From Gracilibacillus orientalis (GTDB taxonomy: Bacteria; Bacillota; Bacilli; Bacillales; Amphibacillaceae), in NCBI RefSeq assembly GCF_900114645.1, contig NZ_FOTR01000004.1, positions 62,001 through 126,000 on the forward strand: a stretch of 64,000 nucleotides of DNA, written 5' to 3'. Below, one piece after another: positions 1 through 8,353 of this stretch (positions within the stretch are counted from its first letter, which is position 1; every line of letters begins with the position of its first letter). Both the position numbers and the translations under genes were made by a program. A model generated the notes under the pieces. That model saw only the letters and a list, made by a program, of their open reading frames with translations, was not told the DNA's origin and made no database searches.

Positions 1-420
1 AAACAAGGAAGAATTGCTGGGGCAAATATGGCTCGAAATCCAATTACGTTTAAAGGAATAGTAGGGACCTCTATTATTAAATTCTTTGATTTAGATTTAG
101 GACGAACCGGTATAACAGAAACAGAAGCCAAAAGGTTGAACATATCCTATAAAGTTGAAACAAGAAAAGACACTGATCATGCAGGTTATTATCCGGGAGT
201 AGAAACACTTCATACAAAGTTGATTTATCATTCAAAAACTGGTCAATTATTAGGTGGACAGATCATCGGAAAAAAAGGTGTCGACAAACGTATTGACGTA
301 CTAGCCACTGCTTTATACAACCAAATGACCATCCAACAGCTACAAGACCTAGACCTGGCATATGCCCCGCCTTACAACAGCGTCTGGGACCCAATCCAAA
401 AAATTTCCCGCAAAACCTGA
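1..420 (+). CDS. cdr: CoA-disulfide reductase-like flavoprotein, C-terminal part (5' end outside window)
   Basis: The reading frame is open from base 1, so this is the 3' end of a gene that begins before the window; about 139 residues are visible. The text GRIAGAN followed by FKGIVGTS and the tail AYAPPYNSVWDP is typical of the dimerisation domain of FAD/NAD(P)-dependent disulfide reductases, and most like CoA-disulfide reductases. In that family the enzyme reduces CoA disulfide with NAD(P)H to keep the cytosolic thiol pool reduced. The tyrosine in the AYAPP segment belongs to the family's C-terminal active-site region. The FAD- and NAD-binding domains and the catalytic cysteine are not in view, so other members (NADH oxidase or persulfide reductase types) cannot be excluded. 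A bidirectional terminator follows at once. Confidence 0.8.
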   Translation, partial: KQGRIAGANMARNPITFKGIVGTSIIKFFDLDLGRTGITETEAKRLNISYKVETRKDTDHAGYYPGVETLHTKLIYHSKTGQLLGGQIIGKKGVDKRIDVLATALYNQMTIQQLQDLDLAYAPPYNSVWDPIQKISRKT

Positions 421-440
421 GTGAAATCCCTTCTGGACAA

Positions 441-474
441 GCAAAAGACTTCCGTTCATTCGGAAGTCTTTTGC
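441..474. terminator. Bidirectional rho-independent terminator
   Basis: A perfect 14-bp stem with the 6-nt loop TTCATT lies between two convergent genes. Its AAAAG and CTTTT flanks provide a U-run on either strand. Confidence 0.85.
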
Positions 475-488
475 CAATAATACAGAAT

Positions 489-1670
489 CTATTTGCTCAT
501 TGTTCCCTTAGCAAGAATAGCAAGCTCCATCTTTTCCAATGATTCACAGTATTCTCCATAAATAGCCCCGTTTATCTTGGAAGGATCTTTTCGTAAATAA
601 TGAATCACTTTCCAATCGGAATACCAGTCGCCCTGTTCTGCAGGTTTCTGTTCGACATTTCGCCATGCTTGCTCTAAGGTGGGGCTGTACAAGCGATTCG
701 CCCCAGGTTTTAGCTGGCATTCTTTTAAACTTTCTTGAAAAGGTTGATCAGGGTTCGCCTCGTTGATGTTATTAAAAATGTTTGGCCAGTAGTCCTTTCT
801 TGATCCGGTATGCCGCTGTTGTAGTGCCATTTCATAAATAGCATCAAAGAATTCATCATCAAATAACAATTGATATAATCGTTTTCCTAATAGAATCCTG
901 TCTTTTAAAGAAGCGAATTGATGTACGGATTGCCCGATCAATTTAACTTGTTTTCTATCTGAAAAAGGAAACAATATTTGATTCAATTGTAATAATTCCT
1001 GAATTTTAAACTCCAGGGACTCCAGTAAGTTAGCTTGATAATCCTTATTTTGAATCACTCTGTCTTCAATATAGTTTTGTTCATTGATAATAAGTGCGAC
1101 AGATATCATGTTTTTATCTTTCGTTTGATAATAGTAATCCCACATTACCTTCATAAAAAAGGATACACCGAATTGAGGAAGTAAATAGAAGAGATTTTTT
1201 TTCTTTCTAATACTTTCCTCGTATAACAGTAATTGAGGAAATGCATCATGAAAAATAAGCCAATTACTTCGTTCTAAAAATGCAAAAAAATATTCCTGTT
1301 GTTCTTGAGTCATCAGTCTTGTCAACAGACTTCCTTTCAAATCGGTCATGTTCCATCCAGCATTACGAGCAACCATATGTGCGAGAAATGCCCATTCAAT
1401 GTCAGGGTGTTTTTTAAAAAAATCCATATATGCTTGGGTTCTTGTAACGTTATTAATATTATACTTTCTCGTCTGCTCCTTGATAGCTTTTATCAGTTCC
1501 ACTTCATGGTCAGACAGATTGTCGAGATCGGTCACTGCTTGTTCCTTTTTCTGAAGTTCTTTTTTGATTGTCTTCAGTTCAGTTGGCAATCTTTTAAATT
1601 GATCAAATATTTGTGATCCCCCCTTTTTTATATTTATCACGGTGCTCATCGTCCATAAAACCACCATCAA
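489..1670 (-). CDS. DUF2515 family protein (YppC-like)
   Basis: A protein of up to 393 residues without a signal peptide or membrane segment. Its body (HPDIEWAFLAHMVARNAGWNMTD and LLYEESIRKKKNLFYLLP stretches, taken separately) resembles the DUF2515/YppC family of Bacillaceae, whose function is not known to me. The start is uncertain: the three upstream ATG codons lie inside a copy of the dispersed intergenic repeat (1632-1711), and a run of six G that looks like a ribosome binding site lies inside the ORF around 1617-1622. The native start may therefore be downstream, near the TTG that begins LPTELK. Convergent with the cdr-like gene across the shared terminator. The family call rests on remembered similarity. 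Confidence 0.75.
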   Translation of the reverse strand: MMVVLWTMSTVINIKKGGSQIFDQFKRLPTELKTIKKELQKKEQAVTDLDNLSDHEVELIKAIKEQTRKYNINNVTRTQAYMDFFKKHPDIEWAFLAHMVARNAGWNMTDLKGSLLTRLMTQEQQEYFFAFLERSNWLIFHDAFPQLLLYEESIRKKKNLFYLLPQFGVSFFMKVMWDYYYQTKDKNMISVALIINEQNYIEDRVIQNKDYQANLLESLEFKIQELLQLNQILFPFSDRKQVKLIGQSVHQFASLKDRILLGKRLYQLLFDDEFFDAIYEMALQQRHTGSRKDYWPNIFNNINEANPDQPFQESLKECQLKPGANRLYSPTLEQAWRNVEQKPAEQGDWYSDWKVIHYLRKDPSKINGAIYGEYCESLEKMELAILAKGTMSK

Positions 1671-1711
1671 TGTTTGAGTAATTCAAAGAAGTTAAAGGTG
1701 GGGGCTAACGG
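1632..1711 (+). repeat. Dispersed intergenic repeat, copy C (left half)
   Basis: It starts with ATTTATCACGGTGCTCATC and contains TCAAAGAAGTTAA followed by a GGGGGCTAACGGA block, in the same order as the fuller copies at 7721 and 8112. The right half is not recognisable. It overlaps the 5' end of the DUF2515 gene on the other strand. Confidence 0.75.
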
Positions 1712-1866
1712 ATGCTTATACCTTTATTGTTAGGTTATGTATGCCTACTATTATGTTTACTATATGTCAACGGATTTATACAATAATGATGTTAGTATGG
1801 GGAGCTGGTAACAGGTTAGAGAAATGTAAAAGTGGGATTAATTGGTTTTGTATAGGGGGGGATTCC

Positions 1867-1924
1867 ATTTATCATGGTGCTGACTGTCTGTAAGATCCCC
1901 ACTGATTATAGTCTCACTTTATAG
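1867..1924 (+). repeat. Dispersed intergenic repeat, copy E (internally deleted)
   Basis: About 58 bp joining the repeat's left end (ATTTATCATGGTGCTGAC, then GTCTGTAAGATCCCCACT) directly to its right end (AGTCTCACTTTATA). The central part is missing. Together with copy C it accounts for much of the 378-bp gene-free stretch 1671-2048; the rest shows nothing recognisable. Confidence 0.7.
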
Positions 1925-2015
1925 GAGTAGCGAACTACATTATTGATTTTACTTTAATTTGAATAAGGTCAGGGTTTCAAATCATTTATCATTACACTTC
2001 TTTTATATTTAAAGG

Positions 2016-2041
2016 TATAGGGATGAAGGCACATCCCTATA
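2016..2041 (-). terminator. Hairpin terminator of the zinc-ribbon gene
   Basis: A 10-bp stem TATAGGGATG/CATCCCTATA with a 6-nt loop, just downstream of the stop codon of the minus-strand gene. The T-run on that strand is short. Confidence 0.6.
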
Positions 2042-2048
2042 AAAAGTC

Positions 2049-2252
2049 TTACCCGAAAAATAAGTCCAAAATGTTGGAGCCAGAAGTAGCTTGTTTATTA
2101 TAAAATTCAGAATAACCACAGTCCTCACAATATACAACAAGAAAACGATTATTTTGCACATCAAACATTTTGGAAAGACCTGTCCCTGTCATTGCTACTT
2201 CTTTTTGTGCTGCGCTCGTGCTTCCACATTTAATACATCCTTTGTGTTCCAT
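2049..2252 (-). CDS. Small zinc-ribbon nucleic-acid-binding protein (DUF2082-like)
   Basis: A 67-residue protein with two CxxC knuckles, CIKCG near residue 8 and CEDCG near residue 43, which can hold one zinc ion. The C-terminal sequence YSEFYNKQ and the length fit the zinc-ribbon family formerly called DUF2082. Members are predicted to bind nucleic acid, but no precise role is known to me. An AGGAGG ribosome binding site precedes the ATG. The gene stands alone, with a hairpin at its 3' end. Confidence 0.8.
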   Translation of the reverse strand: MEHKGCIKCGSTSAAQKEVAMTGTGLSKMFDVQNNRFLVVYCEDCGYSEFYNKQATSGSNILDLFFG

Positions 2253-2353
2253 TATCTTAATCCTCCTAAAACTCCAATTGAATACATTTTCAACAAGTAT
2301 TCCTTACCATTATTTACGAAATAAATAGAAATGCGTTTCATTTTTTCTGTTAA

Positions 2354-2653
2354 AATAAGAACAAATCAGGTGATACAGAAATTTTTACCGGAGGATTTAA
2401 ACCGTTAGCTCACGTAAGCGATGATAAATTGGTAGTACTCGGCTTATTCTCTTCTAAGACAGGTGAGTTGGAAGATAAGAAGGAAATTAAAGCCCGGATT
2501 GAAGAAGCAACAAAATATGTGAGTCTTGATCGTCTATGTATCAGTCCGCAATGTGGTTTTGCTTCCACGGAGGAAGGAAATATCTTGACAGAAGAACAAC
2601 AATGGAATAAGCTTCGTCTGATTAAAGAGATAGCAGAAGAAGTTTGGAGATAA
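2354..2653 (+). pseudogene. C-terminal remnant of a MetE-like methyltransferase (YxjG/YxjH family)
   Basis: The open frame begins right after a TAA at 2351 and encodes about 99 residues ending in EEVWR. It aligns with the last ~95 residues of the intact MetE-like protein at 18442-19548: both carry GGFKPL, then VVLGL, a K-x-GELEDK segment, and the zinc-ligand motif SPQCGFAST. The N-terminal two-thirds, which would complete the TIM barrel, are absent and no ribosome binding site precedes the frame. I read it as a decayed paralogue. In B. subtilis the two family members yxjG and yxjH are near neighbours, so a former paralogous pair is plausible (inference). Confidence 0.75.
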
Positions 2654-2902
2654 TATTAAAATGTGAAAGCATAAGGATGTTTTATCATCTTTATCCTTTT
2701 TTTCATATGAAAGTATTGATTTAGACTAAGTGACACTCTTATTCAAGTGCTATATACAATTTTTGTATTTTTTATTAGAGAAAATGATATAATGGTAGAA
2801 ATTGAGAATATAGCTGTCTGATAGATTAGGGAATGGGGATACTCATACATATTAAGTGATTAGTGTTCTGCTTAGCATAATTTGATCGAATGAGGTGAGT
2901 GT

Positions 2903-5900
2903 GTGAAAGATATTTCTAAGACGGAAAGAGAAAAAATAGTAGGGCAAGAAATGGTGACATTATTGAAAGAAGGATATATTAGTGAAAAAGAATTCACGAA
3001 AGTTATGAAATCGTATAAACAATATAAATATCATCAAGAGCAGCTAAAAGAATACAAACAATCTGGTGAACATATGAATTCTACACCAAAGCAACAAACC
3101 GAACAACAACAAGCTGACAAACAGCAAGTGAAGAAAGAAGAAGTGAAACAAGCCAAAGTAAAAACTGCTGAGCAAATAAGAGAAAGAAATATAACATGGC
3201 TATTAATTCTAGGTGTATCCTTTTTGTTGATTAGTGGATTAGTTGTTGCAACAAGTTCGTGGGAACAAATGGGAGCCGTATTAAAAGTAGTTACGCTACT
3301 TGGTGTTTCGGTATTTTTTCTAGTTTTAAGTGGTATTTCCTCCTCATTTTTAAAAATCGAAAAGACAGCTTTTGCTTTTTTAACTTTAGGGAGTTTGCTG
3401 CTGCCGATTGCTATTATCGCGATTGGCTACTTTGAATTGTTTGGAAGTTACTTGAGTTTAACCGGTGAAGGGAGATACTTGCTCGGCGTTATTTGTACGT
3501 TACTGCCATTGCCTTTATATGCTAGAAATGCAATGAAGAGCCAATCACGACTATTTGTATGGATATTTTTCTTGTTTATGTCTTTTTTTGTCGGATTTGC
3601 TATCGCAGCGACGAAGGTTTCTGTGGATGTCTTTTATTTTCTTATTATGATTTATAATGCGGCTCTATTATATGGATATCACCGATACCGTAATCATAAA
3701 ACGTTTCGTATCTTTATCGAAGAAATACCAGCATATGCTCAATTAAACTTAGTCATATCTACATTATTAATGCTTTTCGTGTTTGATCATGCACTATTTT
3801 ATAGCTTTAATGTTTTATTGACGGCGTTTCTCTATATTGCGATGGTATTTGTTTATAATACGAAGTCCTATCAGTTTGTTTTCTCTGCCTTATTTGCATA
3901 CGGAGCCTATCAGTTAACAGAACATTCCTGGTTACAATCAATCGACTTATTTATATATGGTCTAATTGGTGTGGGCTATCTTGTCTTTGCTTATTTAATA
4001 AAAAAAGATGCCTATTTAGCGAAGGTTTTTCATTATACAAGTGGTATTATTTCGCTATTTGCTTTTATATATATTAGCTATCAAGGACTTGTAATACGAG
4101 AGAATCAAGATTCGTGGATTTTATTACTAGCATATATGACCATCACTTGTACCTACGTATACCTGTCTAATATGACAGAAAGACAGGTATTCCGTTGGTT
4201 AGCTCCGATCTTTCTCTATACATGTGGACTCCAATTTTGGGATTTAAGTGTCCAACCGTTTATGAATAATAGTGTACAGCTATTTATGTTTGTTTTTGCA
4301 GGTATGTTGTTTATATGGATTGGTATTCGAAACAATTACAAGTATCTTCAAAATATTAAAAAGAGTACGTACTATTTATCTATCGCTGTGATGTTGTTAT
4401 CTATGATGTATGGTTTGTTAGTGGAGATATACATGCAAGTATCTTTCATGTTTATATTGTTTGGTTGTTTAGCTTTAATTGTGTTAGCTTCTCAACCAAA
4501 AGCTGAAAAACAAGTAGCAGATTGGACGCATGCGATCAGTTGGTTATTAGCAATTCTTGTTTTGTATCCTGAACTGATGGAGTATTTCTCTGCTTACCAT
4601 GAGAAATTTAATATGTCTTTTCACATGGCTGTTTCAGGATTGATTTTATTGGCTATTAGTGTGGTTTGGAAAAAAGTTGAGAAATATGCTTTAGCACAAT
4701 CAGCCTTTTATACTGGTCAGTTTAGTTACTTAATGGCCGTACTTCTGCTAATGAAGGTCTATTCAATAGAAGAGATGTATGTACGCCCTGCTATATTATT
4801 GGTTGGCATTGGGGTGTCTGTATGGCTAGTTAGATATGCTCGACTTGATCTGCTGTGGTCGATTGTCGCTGTGATGACGTTTGCTTTTTATACGTCATTA
4901 CTCAGTACCTTCTCTATAGAGACATTTGAATCGATCGTATTGTTCCTGTTATTTGCCCCGGTACTTTTATTAGTAATCGAGCGGTTTGCAGGAGCATATG
5001 TGAAAGCTTTAAAAGTCTATTTCTTTTGGCTTGCTCATATTGTTCAATTGAGCGTGCTTATGTTGGTTATCTTAGATCAATTGTTAGGTCAGTCCGTTAA
5101 CCCAATTGTTTCATGTATTCCTTTTTTGATTTATCTATATAGTACGGTTACTAAGACAAAAGAATGGCAGATAAGATTGTTTCTATATTTAGCATTGACA
5201 ATGGTACCTTTCTTGTTAATAACAAATATTGCCTATTATGATTTGTTGGAATATATTCCATTTACTTACTGCTTGATAGCCTCAACTATTATGCTAGTTA
5301 TTGTATGGTTCGTAGTGAATCCTGTATGGAAAAGAAGAATGGAATGGTACCTTATTCCATTTGCGAACTTTAGTCTGTTGATAGTTGTGACTGTTCAGCA
5401 AATGTCTACATTATTAGATTTAGTAATTGTAGGATGTTTTATCATATTAAATCTTTACTTATTACACAAGCGTAAATGGTCGATGGTGGCAGTTCTTCCA
5501 TTAACATTGTCGATTTTAATGTGGGAACAACAGCGTTTTGTAACGGAAGATATACCTTTACTTTTTATTTATATAGGGTGCTTCCTCAGTTTGCTAATTA
5601 CAGGAAGGTTTTTATATAATCTGCTTTTTCATAAAGATTCGCAAAAATTGCTGATTGATTGGTATTCGGTAGTTGCTGTGATGTATGTTGGCTATACATT
5701 AAACTTTATCGGAGTTTCAGATACTATATGGATCCGCATTATTCCATACTTGTTGCTTACTTTATGGTTATTTTTACAAGTTAATCGTATCGATCAACCG
5801 TTCATTCAGAAAATATTTATTACCTTAGGGGCGTTAAGCTTTTTACCATCTTATTATCTTGTTTTGCAAGAATATCTTGCATACATCTCCGAGTTATTCC

Positions 5901-6346
5901 ATGCAGAATTAGTAGTACTGCCTGTTTTGGCGCTTTCTATCGTAATGGCCAGAAGGACATGGAGTAATTATCAAAGCATCATGACGCATGTACAATCAGT
6001 AATTCTTGTTTTAATTACAGTTTATTTAGTAGTAGATGCGATTCAAAGTAATACAGTATGGGATGCACTTATTGTCGGTATTCTTTCATTAGTAGCATTG
6101 CTAACAGGTATGAAATTCCAAATTAAATCTTATTTTTTTGTTGGACTTGGAACACTGCTTTTTAATGTAATCTATCAAACGAAACCATACTGGGGTAATA
6201 TGCCATGGTGGGGATATCTGTTAATTGCCGGTATAACACTTATTACCATTGCTAGTTACAACGAGTGGAAGAAACAAAGACAAACAGAAGGAAAGCTAGA
6301 GAAGAAAGTTAAAACAATGATATCCCGATTCAAAGAGTGGAAATAA
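2903..6346 (+). CDS. Very large multispanning membrane protein (DUF2157-like N-terminus)
   Basis: 1147 residues from a GTG with a good GAGGTGAG ribosome binding site. Residues 1-95 are hydrophilic, rich in Lys and Gln, and probably form a cytosolic coil. From about residue 97 (NITWLLILGVSFLLISGLVV) to residue 1120 the protein is an almost unbroken series of roughly 30 hydrophobic helices with short loops. The first helices look like those of DUF2157/SCO7613-type proteins. A short basic tail ends it. I see no catalytic motif, ATP-binding site or transporter signature. Function unknown. It stands alone, preceded by about 250 bp of AT-rich DNA that contains a TATAAT box at 2788. Confidence 0.75.
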   Translation: MKDISKTEREKIVGQEMVTLLKEGYISEKEFTKVMKSYKQYKYHQEQLKEYKQSGEHMNSTPKQQTEQQQADKQQVKKEEVKQAKVKTAEQIRERNITWLLILGVSFLLISGLVVATSSWEQMGAVLKVVTLLGVSVFFLVLSGISSSFLKIEKTAFAFLTLGSLLLPIAIIAIGYFELFGSYLSLTGEGRYLLGVICTLLPLPLYARNAMKSQSRLFVWIFFLFMSFFVGFAIAATKVSVDVFYFLIMIYNAALLYGYHRYRNHKTFRIFIEEIPAYAQLNLVISTLLMLFVFDHALFYSFNVLLTAFLYIAMVFVYNTKSYQFVFSALFAYGAYQLTEHSWLQSIDLFIYGLIGVGYLVFAYLIKKDAYLAKVFHYTSGIISLFAFIYISYQGLVIRENQDSWILLLAYMTITCTYVYLSNMTERQVFRWLAPIFLYTCGLQFWDLSVQPFMNNSVQLFMFVFAGMLFIWIGIRNNYKYLQNIKKSTYYLSIAVMLLSMMYGLLVEIYMQVSFMFILFGCLALIVLASQPKAEKQVADWTHAISWLLAILVLYPELMEYFSAYHEKFNMSFHMAVSGLILLAISVVWKKVEKYALAQSAFYTGQFSYLMAVLLLMKVYSIEEMYVRPAILLVGIGVSVWLVRYARLDLLWSIVAVMTFAFYTSLLSTFSIETFESIVLFLLFAPVLLLVIERFAGAYVKALKVYFFWLAHIVQLSVLMLVILDQLLGQSVNPIVSCIPFLIYLYSTVTKTKEWQIRLFLYLALTMVPFLLITNIAYYDLLEYIPFTYCLIASTIMLVIVWFVVNPVWKRRMEWYLIPFANFSLLIVVTVQQMSTLLDLVIVGCFIILNLYLLHKRKWSMVAVLPLTLSILMWEQQRFVTEDIPLLFIYIGCFLSLLITGRFLYNLLFHKDSQKLLIDWYSVVAVMYVGYTLNFIGVSDTIWIRIIPYLLLTLWLFLQVNRIDQPFIQKIFITLGALSFLPSYYLVLQEYLAYISELFHAELVVLPVLALSIVMARRTWSNYQSIMTHVQSVILVLITVYLVVDAIQSNTVWDALIVGILSLVALLTGMKFQIKSYFFVGLGTLLFNVIYQTKPYWGNMPWWGYLLIAGITLITIASYNEWKKQRQTEGKLEKKVKTMISRFKEWK

Positions 6347-6561
6347 CATACAAGTTTCATTTTACTAGCGAATGGGATGGATCATTGGACATATGTTGCA
6401 GCTATTTTGAATGAGAAAGATGACCAAATAATTCTTTAAACACAAGTGGGGCAGCTTAAGAATAAGAGATAATTTTATTACTATCTAAAGAGTAATATTA
6501 AAACAGATTAATAGAAAAGTTCTTCTAACCTCTGGAATTAGGGTGGAAGGCCGTATATAAG

Positions 6562-6610
6562 CGAGTTACAAAGTGTTATTTGATTTTAACACTATGTAAC
6601 TCGTTTTTTT
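6562..6610 (+). terminator. Rho-independent terminator
   Basis: A 17-bp stem (one mismatch) from CGAGTTACAAAGTGTTA to its complement ending ACTCG, followed by seven T. It probably ends any transcript from the large membrane protein gene and insulates the toxin gene downstream. Confidence 0.85.
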
Positions 6611-6653
6611 GTTTAAGGTTAAATGGTAGAAAAAGCCTCTAATCAAGTATGAA

Positions 6654-6680
6654 TTGGATTTATTAAGCATATGTTATAAT
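6654..6680 (+). promoter_or_regulatory. Probable SigA promoter of the SpoIISA-like toxin gene
   Basis: TTGGAT at 6654 and a perfect TATAAT at 6675, with a short 15-nt spacer, about 85 bp upstream of the toxin start and directly after a terminator. Confidence 0.5.
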
Positions 6681-6765
6681 AAAGAACATTTGGAAAAATC
6701 AGGTCATTACTGGAACGCTTACATCGATAAAGGTATCTTCTTTATTGGAAAGGGTGTGGATAAGG

Positions 6766-7656
6766 GTGGGGAAAGAAACACTTGTTATTTCAATTCTGAT
6801 AGGGGTTCTCCTGTTATTCATATTATTTGTTTACGTTCGAAGTTTGCGCAGTTTTAGTAATAAAGAGGATAATCGTTTTAATGAAAATTTATACCAGTAT
6901 CGTAAAACACTATATGTTCTGTTTGTATTGTCAATCGGTACGTTGTGGCTGGCCGAAGTCATTTCCATTGATGATTGGCAGAGGCTAGTAATATTAGCCG
7001 GGATGGCTGTATTTATTGATATATTTGTATTTACTACTCCAACGATAAAAAAGATTTGGAAAACTGAATTTCAAGCTTATGATCCATTGAAAACATATAT
7101 ACAAGAAAATAGTTTAATAGAAGAAAAACAACAAGATAAGTTAAATTATTTTTCTCAATTGTTACAAATTGCTCCATTTATCAAATCTGATATTGAGAAA
7201 AAGCAGCTTAATTTTCCAGAATCACTTGATTTATTTCTCTGTTATTATGCAGATACCTTTGGTTTACGTGTTCATCTTTATGAAGTAAAAGCAAAGGATA
7301 TCGAAATAGAGCACGAACCTATCGAAGTTTTTATAAAAACCATTCAAACGATTAAACAAACACATACGTTGGACTGGGGGAGTATGCCGGTCAACTTAGC
7401 GGTAAACGATGAAGGTAATACTGAAAGACTTATTATGGAAACATTATGGAACGGAGATATTGTGGCGTTGGATCGAGAAGAAAAACACGGAAAAGGTATG
7501 GCTCATATATGCCCTATTTTCGTGGGGGAAAACCATACGTTTATTTTATTCATAGAGGAGATTCATCAAAGAGTTTATGAGATTGATGCAATGTTTATCA
7601 CCAATCTTGCTTGTCTTTTCTGTTTTCTGGAAGACCAAAATTTAGTGGAAAATTAA
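6766..7656 (+). CDS. spoIISA: SpoIISA-family membrane toxin
   Basis: 296 residues from the GTG at 6766, chosen because AAAGGGTG lies 9 nt upstream; GTG 6754 and TTG 6745 are in-frame alternatives. Three membrane helices (about 6-24, 48-65, 73-90) are followed by a cytosolic domain. The helix 2-3 region, YRKTLYVLFVLSIGTLWL and later DIFVFTTPTIKKI, matches B. subtilis SpoIISA, and so do a YYAD-x-FGL segment, an LDR segment and the ending in which a central hydrophobic helix leads to the C-terminus. SpoIISA kills by damaging the membrane unless the small antitoxin SpoIISB binds its cytosolic domain. It is about 48 residues longer than the B. subtilis protein. Two small basic ORFs follow and are the candidate antitoxins. 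Confidence 0.8.
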   Translation: MGKETLVISILIGVLLLFILFVYVRSLRSFSNKEDNRFNENLYQYRKTLYVLFVLSIGTLWLAEVISIDDWQRLVILAGMAVFIDIFVFTTPTIKKIWKTEFQAYDPLKTYIQENSLIEEKQQDKLNYFSQLLQIAPFIKSDIEKKQLNFPESLDLFLCYYADTFGLRVHLYEVKAKDIEIEHEPIEVFIKTIQTIKQTHTLDWGSMPVNLAVNDEGNTERLIMETLWNGDIVALDREEKHGKGMAHICPIFVGENHTFILFIEEIHQRVYEIDAMFITNLACLFCFLEDQNLVEN

Positions 7657-7720
7657 ATAAAAAAGTAATAAATGGTGAGTCTATCCCGTAAAATGGTGAA
7701 GAGTATCTTAAAATCGAGGT

Positions 7721-7868
7721 AATTTATCACGGTGCTAATCGTCCGTAAAATCTCCACTGCATGGTTTGGAATTAAGTGAGAGCTAAACGGGACCCTAACA
7801 CCCTGATAAGTTTTATTAATCATCAGTGAGGGCCAAAACCCTCACTAATGAAAGCCTCGCTTTATAAA
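7721..7868 (+). repeat. Dispersed intergenic repeat, copy A (near complete)
   Basis: About 148 bp. The first 20 nt are identical to copy B. Hairpin 1 pairs the GTCCGT...CTCCACT arm (7741-7758) with AGTGAGAG...ACGGGAC (7775-7793), imperfectly. Hairpin 2 is a perfect 8-bp stem AGTGAGGG/CCCTCACT (7825-7832 with 7839-7846). The right end reads GCCTCGCTTTATA. It lies between the toxin and the first antitoxin candidate. Confidence 0.85.
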
Positions 7869-7900
7869 ATGATTCAAAGATGGTGTGGAGGAGGAGTTTT

Positions 7901-8113
7901 GTGGTTAAGCAAATGGCTGAATCCAAGTCAAAAAGAGATAAAAGAAAGGAACTTAAATCCTGTCATTCGAATACACTATATCAAGAAACAACTCCCTTAG
8001 GTGACATTCTTGATCGAAAGAAATCACCAATTACACAAATAGCGGAGGCATCTAAAACCCGATATACAAAAGATCTGGAGAAGCTACGGCAAAAGGCACT
8101 AAAAATGTTATAA
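7901..8113 (+). CDS. Candidate SpoIISB-like antitoxin 1
   Basis: 70 residues from the GTG at 7901, which sits 6 nt after a strong GGAGGAGG. An upstream in-frame ATG at 7880 would place that ribosome binding site inside the gene. The protein is small, very basic and without membrane segments. Its second half, DRKKSPITQ followed by a Lys/Arg-rich helix (TKDLEKLRQKALKM), resembles the equivalent part of B. subtilis SpoIISB (LKKRSTTS followed by a charged helix) and of the ORF at 8354. Position directly after a SpoIISA-type toxin supports an antitoxin role; the assignment is inferred. The TAA stop lies at the left end of repeat copy B. Confidence 0.6.
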   Translation: MVKQMAESKSKRDKRKELKSCHSNTLYQETTPLGDILDRKKSPITQIAEASKTRYTKDLEKLRQKALKML

Positions 8114-8250
8114 TTTATCACGGTGCTAATCCCCCACTTCAATTTTCAGGTAAATCAAAGAAGTTAAGTGAGGGGCTAACACCCTGATAAGTTTCTTTAA
8201 CCATCAGTAGTGGTTAAAAAACCTCCAATGATGGAAGTCTCACTTTATAA
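8112..8250 (+). repeat. Dispersed intergenic repeat, copy B (near complete)
   Basis: About 139 bp. It shares its first 20 nt with copy A, the block TCAAAGAAGTTAA with copy C, the block CTAACACCCTGATAAGTTT with copy A, and its 20-nt right end (8230-8249) exactly with copy F at 61751. It lies between the two antitoxin candidates, and its left edge carries the stop codon of the first. Confidence 0.9.
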
Positions 8251-8353
8251 GCGACCCCTTTTCTTTCAAACTTAGTGATAATGGAGATGGGTTGTATTTT
8301 TTTGTGAACACAAACTAAATAGTATTGGAGATTGATGAGGAGAGATGGAATTA

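Larger units (their letters stand above)
6347..6765. other. Gene-free stretch of 419 bp
   Basis: No coding sequence of its own is evident. The only clear signals are the terminator at 6562-6610 and the promoter at 6654-6680. A GGGTGGAA string at 6541 recalls a T-box motif but lacks the required context. Confidence 0.6.

Noticed and set aside
6535-6610. T-box-like GGGTGGAA string before a terminator
   Set aside because: The rest of the T-box (ACCGCG), stem I and a specifier codon are missing, and the next gene is a toxin, not an amino-acid gene.
6654-6857. 67-codon open frame before the toxin
   Set aside because: It overlaps the toxin promoter and toxin N-terminus in another frame and has no binding site.
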